Shown here one piece after another: positions 59,486 through 64,000 of a stretch of DNA of 64,000 nucleotides. Both the position numbers and the translations under genes were made by a program. The first letter of the stretch is position 1. Each line of letters opens with the position of its first letter. The DNA comes from Natrinema hispanicum. GTDB taxonomy: Archaea; Halobacteriota; Halobacteria; Halobacteriales; Natrialbaceae. The DNA is taken from NCBI RefSeq assembly GCF_004217335.1, contig NZ_SHMP01000005.1, positions 62,001 to 126,000 of the forward strand. The letters run 5' to 3'. The notes below the pieces were generated by a model. The model saw only the letters and a program-made list of their open reading frames with translations, was not told where the DNA came from and did not search any database.

Positions 59486-60823
59486 GTGCGCGTAATCGTC
59501 GTCGGTGCAGGACAGGTTGGGTCGAACATCGCCGCGAGCCTCGAGCACGACCACCACGTCGTCGTCATCGACACGGACCCCAGCCGGATCGAGGCGATCA
59601 CGTACTCCCACGATGTGCTGACCGTCCAGGGCGACGGCACCGCCATCGAAACGCTCGAGGAGGCCGGCATCGAGAACGCGGATCTGGTCATCGCAAGCAC
59701 CGACATCGACGAGACGAACATCGTCATCTGCGGGGCGGCGAAGGCCGTCGGCGATCCGTTCACGATCGCTCGCGTCAAGCAAACGGGCCTGTTGCGGACC
59801 TGGGAGCGATCCGAGGGGGCGTTCGGCGTCGATTTCATGGTCGGGACGAACCTCCAGACCGCCCAATCGATCGTTCGGATCGCCGGCCTACCCGGCGCAC
59901 ACGACGCTGAGACGTTCGCCGACGGGCTCGTTCAGATGGCCGAGTTCGAAGTAATGGCCGACAGTCCGCTCGCCGGCGAGACGGTCTCGGACGCCGACCG
60001 CTACGAGTCGCTGACGTTCGCTGCACTCTTGCGTGGCGACGACATCATCATTCCGGCCGGTGAGACGGACATCAGGGCCGACGATGCCATCGTCGTCATT
60101 GGCTCCGTGGAGAGTGTCCGTTCGTTTGCCGATTTCGTGACGCCACCCCCCTCGCTCGAGGACGTCCGCGAGATCGTCATCGTCGGCGGTGGCGAGATCG
60201 CCGCACAGACGGCCAGACTCTTCGAAGCCGAGGGAATCGACACGCGACTCGTCGAACAAGATCCCGCGCGGGCGCGGGAACTGGCAGAGAACCTGCCGGA
60301 GACGCTGGTCTTGCAAAGCGACGCGACCGACATCGACTTTCTCGTCCGCGAACACGTCGACGAGTCCGACCTCGTCGTCGCCACCCTCGACAGCGACGAA
60401 AAGAACCTGCTGGTCTCGCTGCTCGCAAAGCGGGTCGGCGTCGAGCGAACCATCGGCGTCGTTGATGCCGGCGAGTACGTCGACCTCTTCGAGACGGTCG
60501 GGCTCGACGTCGGTGTCAACCCCCGTCTCGTCACTGCCGAGGAGATCACCCGCTTTACCCGCGCCCGACGAACGGAAAACGTCGCGATGCTCGAGTCAGA
60601 CCGCGCCGAGGTCCTCGAGATCGAGGTCGGTTCGGACAGCGTGCTCTTCGAGACGCCGATCGAGGAGGCGATGGCTGACCTTCCGGATGGAATCGTCATC
60701 GGGGCGATCACTCGCGATGGGGAGCTGATTACGCCACGCGGGGAGACCGTCATCGAGGGCGACGATCACGTGGTGGTCTTCGTCGATACGAGAGTAGTCG
60801 ACAAAGCGACCGCCGCGCTATAG
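59486..60823 (+). CDS. trkA: Trk potassium uptake regulator TrkA
   Basis: A 445-residue cytosolic regulator of TrkH potassium channels, vital for haloarchaea that balance salt with KCl. Two RCK-N domains are visible: VIVVGAGQVGSNIAASLEHDHHVVVIDTD (~3-31) and IVIVGGGEIAAQTARLFEAEGIDTRLVEQD (~230-260). Each is followed by a TrkA-C domain (~140-215 and ~365-445). GTG at 59486 starts right at the first Rossmann strand. The end overlaps the convergent oxidoreductase gene by 6 nt. No trkH is in the window. Confidence 0.95.
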   Translation: MRVIVVGAGQVGSNIAASLEHDHHVVVIDTDPSRIEAITYSHDVLTVQGDGTAIETLEEAGIENADLVIASTDIDETNIVICGAAKAVGDPFTIARVKQTGLLRTWERSEGAFGVDFMVGTNLQTAQSIVRIAGLPGAHDAETFADGLVQMAEFEVMADSPLAGETVSDADRYESLTFAALLRGDDIIIPAGETDIRADDAIVVIGSVESVRSFADFVTPPPSLEDVREIVIVGGGEIAAQTARLFEAEGIDTRLVEQDPARARELAENLPETLVLQSDATDIDFLVREHVDESDLVVATLDSDEKNLLVSLLAKRVGVERTIGVVDAGEYVDLFETVGLDVGVNPRLVTAEEITRFTRARRTENVAMLESDRAEVLEIEVGSDSVLFETPIEEAMADLPDGIVIGAITRDGELITPRGETVIEGDDHVVVFVDTRVVDKATAAL

Positions 60824-61861
60824 GTCGGCGTCGGCGACTCGCTCGCCGACCGCGAGGCCGTTTCGGAGCGCGGCGTGGATGCGTCCCTCGCCAGCGACCC
60901 AGTCGCCGAGACAGTACAGGCCCGCGCGTTCGGCACGCGCGAGTGGCTCGCGGGGGACCTCCCCCTCCGGGAGCGCATACCGCCAGCCCTGGTGGTCCGT
61001 CCAGTCTGGATCGTGCAGGCGCTCGTCGCCGACGAGGTCAGCAGTCAGCGCCGCGAGTTCCGCGAGCGTGTCGGCTGGTGGCTCGTCGTAGTGGTCGACC
61101 GACCACTCGTGAGTGGCCTGAACGATCAGCAGCGACTCGCCGTCGGGGACGTGGCCGGGTTTGCACTCCTCGCGACCGACCCAGCCCACCGCGTGGGCCT
61201 TGTCCGAATTCACGAGCGCGTAGTAGGGACGCTCGAGTTCGAACGGGTAGTGGAAGACCCCGGTCCAGACCGTTCGGTAAGGAACACCTTCGACGGCCGA
61301 GAGGAGCGACTCGCGGGCGTCGCTCTCCCAGTCGGCCGTCCGCAGCAACTCGGCGGTCTGCGGGGCTGGCGGATTCAGAACCAGGACGTCGAAGGGGCCC
61401 CACCGGGTTCCGGAGGCGTCCTCGAGTTCCCACGTCTCGTCCGCAGTTCGGATAATCGTCTCGACGCGCGTCTTGCGGTGGACGGTCGCGTCGGTGCGTG
61501 CAAAGAGCCGCTTTGCGATCTGAGTCAATCCCTGGCGGTAGGTCCACTTGTGTTCGTCACGGCCATCGCCCGGCGACACCTCGCCCGTGTGGTCGAACGT
61601 CCACACGGGATCGGTCACGTCGACTAACCCCTCGGTGTCGAGCGTCTCCGTCAGCAACTCGACGATTCGGTCGTCGTCGGATTTGACGTAGTTCGCGCCG
61701 TAGTCGTAGACGATCCCGTCGCGGCGTCTGGTCGCGGCTCGTCCACAGAGTCCGCCGGATTTCTCGAGGACCGTCACGGTCACGTCGTCGCGTGGTTCCT
61801 CGAGAGTGTACGTCGCGGCTGCTGCGCCGACGCCAGCCCCGACGATCCCAACATGTGTCAT
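60818..61861 (-). CDS. renalase-like NAD(P)/FAD oxidoreductase
   Basis: A 347-residue flavoprotein. The FAD motif is HVGIVGAGVGAAAATYTLEEPRDDVTVTVLEKSGGLCGRAATRR (~3-46). YDYGANYVKSDDDRIVELL and FDVLVLNPPAPQTAELL resemble renalase and amine-oxidase relatives. The C-terminus GLYCLGDWVAGEGRIHAALRNGLAVGERV closes the FAD site. The substrate is unknown. It is convergent with and overlaps trkA by 6 nt. Confidence 0.85.
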   Translation of the reverse strand: MTHVGIVGAGVGAAAATYTLEEPRDDVTVTVLEKSGGLCGRAATRRRDGIVYDYGANYVKSDDDRIVELLTETLDTEGLVDVTDPVWTFDHTGEVSPGDGRDEHKWTYRQGLTQIAKRLFARTDATVHRKTRVETIIRTADETWELEDASGTRWGPFDVLVLNPPAPQTAELLRTADWESDARESLLSAVEGVPYRTVWTGVFHYPFELERPYYALVNSDKAHAVGWVGREECKPGHVPDGESLLIVQATHEWSVDHYDEPPADTLAELAALTADLVGDERLHDPDWTDHQGWRYALPEGEVPREPLARAERAGLYCLGDWVAGEGRIHAALRNGLAVGERVADADL

Positions 61862-61929
61862 GGGTGCAGTTTGGACCCGGGCCTACAGTAGACTGTTGGC
61901 TGACATTGTTAGGGTGCAGTGGCGAGCAG

Positions 61930-62664
61930 TCACCGAAGCAAGTTGTTTAGCCACCGGTATGGCCGCGGGAGCCGGAGATACCGTTTCTGTTGGGCCTGTA
62001 TCCAGCCGATCGTCGTCAGACTCCCGGCAGCAAGCGGTGCGATAGATGTCGTGCCCGAAAGCAGGACACTGCTCCCGAGGATCGCCACAGCCGTCGTGAA
62101 CCCGGCAAGGGTATACAATCGCGTGTATGCAACGTCGGTTCCGTTCTGCCATGCGCGGCCGAACAGGGTCGCACCAGCACCGAACAGGGCCGTGAGGAAC
62201 ACCGTATGCAGCCAGTAGCCGACGTTTGGGACGATGTCGGTGAAGGCAAGCGAGACGGACGGAGTGGCCGTCACGGTCCAGTACAGCGAGTGTGTCGGCG
62301 TGGTAATCGCGAGCGTGATGTCGATCCCAGCAAGCAGGGCAACGACGCGATAGACCAGTCGGCGGCGATCGAGAAGCGGTGTGCTACTCGCTGTACTGGC
62401 AAACAGCAGCCAGCCCAGGCCGGCCAGAACAGCACCCAACGTCGCGATGCTGAAGAAAAACCCCTTCACGATCGGCCGTGGATCGAGCGCCTGTGCGGCG
62501 AACAGCCCGTTCCAAACCGCGACGCCCATGAGAAACAGGATATACGATAGGCCGTTATCGCGGTCGCGGTACGCGATCCCGGTCGCAAGGTAGGGGTAAG
62601 TCGTGAGGACGATGAGACCGGCCCCTGCAATAAGCAATACGGATAGCAATTGGCCGGAATCCAT
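61930..62664 (-). CDS. stand-alone 7TM membrane protein (HisK-7TM-like)
   Basis: A 244-residue protein with about seven membrane helices, such as LLSVLLIAGAGLIVLTTYPYLATGIAYRD and IVKGFFFSIATLGAVLAGLGWLLFAS. TDIVPNVGYWLHTVFLTALFGAG and the overall spacing resemble the N-terminal 7TM input domain of haloarchaeal histidine kinases, but the protein stops after helix seven with a short basic tail. No kinase is next to it. Function unknown; sensor without kinase is inference. Confidence 0.7.
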   Translation of the reverse strand: MDSGQLLSVLLIAGAGLIVLTTYPYLATGIAYRDRDNGLSYILFLMGVAVWNGLFAAQALDPRPIVKGFFFSIATLGAVLAGLGWLLFASTASSTPLLDRRRLVYRVVALLAGIDITLAITTPTHSLYWTVTATPSVSLAFTDIVPNVGYWLHTVFLTALFGAGATLFGRAWQNGTDVAYTRLYTLAGFTTAVAILGSSVLLSGTTSIAPLAAGSLTTIGWIQAQQKRYLRLPRPYRWLNNLLR

Positions 62665-62811
62665 ACACTCAGTCCCGTTTCAAATAACTTGTATATTCTG
62701 ACGTGGCGTCGCACGACGGAACTGGTAACGAGTACGCCTGTGGCGGGTATCGGTGCGACTGCGTGGTATCGATCGAACGGCTTTTGCGACGCCGGCAGGT
62801 AGGAGCGAGCA

Positions 62812-63579
62812 ATGGACGTACTGATCGTCGGCGCAGGGTCGATGGGGACGTGGTTCGGCAACGCCGTCGATGCTCGAGTCGCGTTCGCCGATATCGACGG
62901 CGACGCCGCAGCCGCTGCGGCGGACGCCGTCGGGGGCGATGTCGCGGCTCTCGAGGGGGAGACGAGCTACGATGTCGTCTGTCTCGCGGTGCCGATGACT
63001 CACGTCACCGATGCGATCGCCGCCCAAGCCCCGCGGGCCGAGCGGGCGATCGTCGACGTCTCGGGCGTGATGGAACCCGCGCTCGCAGCGATGGAACGTC
63101 ACGCGCCGGACGTCGAACGGGTCAGCCTCCACCCGTTGTTTGCCCCCGAACGGGCCCCCGGCTCGATCGCCGTCGTCTGCAATCGGTCGGGGCCGGTAAC
63201 TGACGAGTTGCTCGCAACGCTCGAGGCCCGTGGCAACGAGTTACTCGAGACGACGGCGGTCGAACACGACGAAGCGATGGAGACCGTGCAGGCGGCAACT
63301 CATGCCGCGGTGCTTTCCTTTGCTCTCGCAGCGGAGTCGGTCCCTGAGGGGTTCGAGACGCCGATCTACGAGACGATGGGAAGACTCGCGAGACAGGTGA
63401 CGGCAGGGACGCCGCGGGTGTACGCTGACATTCAGGCGACGTTCGACGGCGCAGACGCCGTCGCCGACGCCGCCGCCGAGATCGCTGCCGCCGACGCGGA
63501 CGAACTCGAGACACTGTACCAAGAGGCGGCCGCGAACTGGCACGACGACCGCGGCGACAGCGGAGGTGAGACGACGTGA
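62812..63579 (+). CDS. tyrA: prephenate/arogenate dehydrogenase
   Basis: A 255-residue enzyme of tyrosine synthesis. The NAD(P) motif is VLIVGAGSMGTWFGNAVDARVAFADIDGDAA (~3-34). DVVCLAVPMTHVTDAIAAQAPRAERAIVDVSGVMEPAL and VSLHPLFAPERAPGSIAVV hold the substrate-site His (LHPLF). It lacks ACT or chorismate-mutase domains. Its stop overlaps the start of the next gene (GTGA). Confidence 0.9.
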   Translation: MDVLIVGAGSMGTWFGNAVDARVAFADIDGDAAAAAADAVGGDVAALEGETSYDVVCLAVPMTHVTDAIAAQAPRAERAIVDVSGVMEPALAAMERHAPDVERVSLHPLFAPERAPGSIAVVCNRSGPVTDELLATLEARGNELLETTAVEHDEAMETVQAATHAAVLSFALAAESVPEGFETPIYETMGRLARQVTAGTPRVYADIQATFDGADAVADAAAEIAAADADELETLYQEAAANWHDDRGDSGGETT

Positions 63580-64000
63580 GCGACCACCGCGAGGCCGTGC
63601 GCTCGAACGCGAAGTATCTGCGCAACGTTCGGCCGATCGACCCCGACGAGATCGCTGACTACATCGAAGGAACGCCGCATCCAGCGGTCGTCAAACAACT
63701 CCTTCGCGAGGAGGCCGTCGATCTCGGCTTGCTCGAGCGAGACGATGGAACGTTCGTCCCCGTCGACGACGACCCGGTGCGGCCCCGCCGGGGACCGGTC
63801 GAGGCGTTCCCGGCCGAGTACGAACAGCAGCTCGAGGACCTGCTTGCCGACCGCTATGGGCCCAACTGGTACGAGGGGGTCTCTGGCGACTTACTCCGGT
63901 CGACGATCCGGCGGTTCAAAGCCGACTACCTCGATGGCCGCTCGGTCGAGTACGACGACGACGTGGCGGCGGGCTATGCGATCTACCACCTGCCGGCCTA
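63576..64000 (+). CDS. Rsm22-like small-subunit methyltransferase-type protein, 3' truncated
   Basis: The window ends inside this gene; about 141 residues are visible. GTG at 63576 overlaps tyrA by 4 nt. REAVRSNAKYLRNVRPIDPDEIADYIEGTPHPAVVKQLLREEAVDLGLLERDDGTFVPV and the later VRPRRGPVEAFPAEYEQQLEDLLADRYGPNWYEG match the N-terminal domain of haloarchaeal proteins annotated as small ribosomal subunit Rsm22 family. The methyltransferase domain, expected downstream, is outside the window. GYAIYHLPA is where the core begins. Confidence 0.78.
   Translation, partial: MSDHREAVRSNAKYLRNVRPIDPDEIADYIEGTPHPAVVKQLLREEAVDLGLLERDDGTFVPVDDDPVRPRRGPVEAFPAEYEQQLEDLLADRYGPNWYEGVSGDLLRSTIRRFKADYLDGRSVEYDDDVAAGYAIYHLPA

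Overview
The window is chromosomal DNA of a haloarchaeon, most likely a Natrialbales member (Natrinema/Haloterrigena-like; the genus is inference). The evidence is GC-rich DNA, very acidic proteins, Tat-type lipoprotein signals, a halocyanin, an archaeosortase A gene with a matching PGF-CTERM substrate, archaeal ribosomal protein/eIF2-alpha/Nop10 genes, a TrkA potassium channel regulator, and many genes whose TATA box lies 25-30 nt before the start codon (leaderless transcripts). About 70 genes are densely packed. There is no CRISPR array, rRNA gene or intact insertion sequence.

Layout. 1-7.4 kb: end of a tandem winged-helix protein, a cohesin-like PGF-CTERM surface protein, a HerA-type ATPase, an acyl-CoA synthetase, an alpha/beta hydrolase, PspA and a small winged-helix protein. 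7.4-15.8 kb: lipoprotein, membrane protein, P-loop kinase, UspA, UPF0058, MTA phosphorylase, Spo0M, a phosphoribosyltransferase, ThiC and PhzF. 16-25.2 kb: PEP synthase, a regulator next to a secreted coiled-coil protein with a repetitive tail, a Vms1/Ankzf1-type peptidyl-tRNA hydrolase, and the overlapping pair dgcN-dgcA for D-glutamate use. 25.3-30.2 kb: the overlapping smc-scpA genes and a small coiled-coil protein. 30.4-34.6 kb: gatB with a duplicated 3' end, an AHL-lactonase-like hydrolase and a desaturase-like flavoprotein. 34.7-40.5 kb: two phosphoesterases, archaeosortase A, a regulator, and the conserved translation operon rpl44e-rps27e-eif2a-nop10-pac2. 40.7-42.2 kb: HAH_0734 family, GtrA, and an initiator tRNA-Met followed by 3'-end copies that look like integration scars. 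42.2-48.9 kb: a complete peptide/nickel-type ABC transporter operon whose binding protein appears circularly permuted. 49-53.8 kb: hpt, a membrane winged-helix protein, coaBC, a CinA-like protein, a cut-down thioredoxin-reductase-like flavoprotein and a DUF2061 protein. 53.8-57.3 kb: an HTH-10 regulator divergent from halocyanin, an exported sulfite-oxidase-family enzyme and an FKBP isomerase. 57.5-64 kb: M48 protease, SRPBCC protein, TrkA, a renalase-like oxidoreductase, a 7TM protein, TyrA and the start of an Rsm22-like gene.

The most unusual items are the permuted solute-binding protein, the halocyanin/sulfite dehydrogenase module with a shared TTGG/CCAA dyad upstream of both TATA boxes, the gatB and tRNA 3'-end duplications, and a dispersed ~80-bp nested palindrome found in up to four intergenic spots, twice or three times right at a stop codon.
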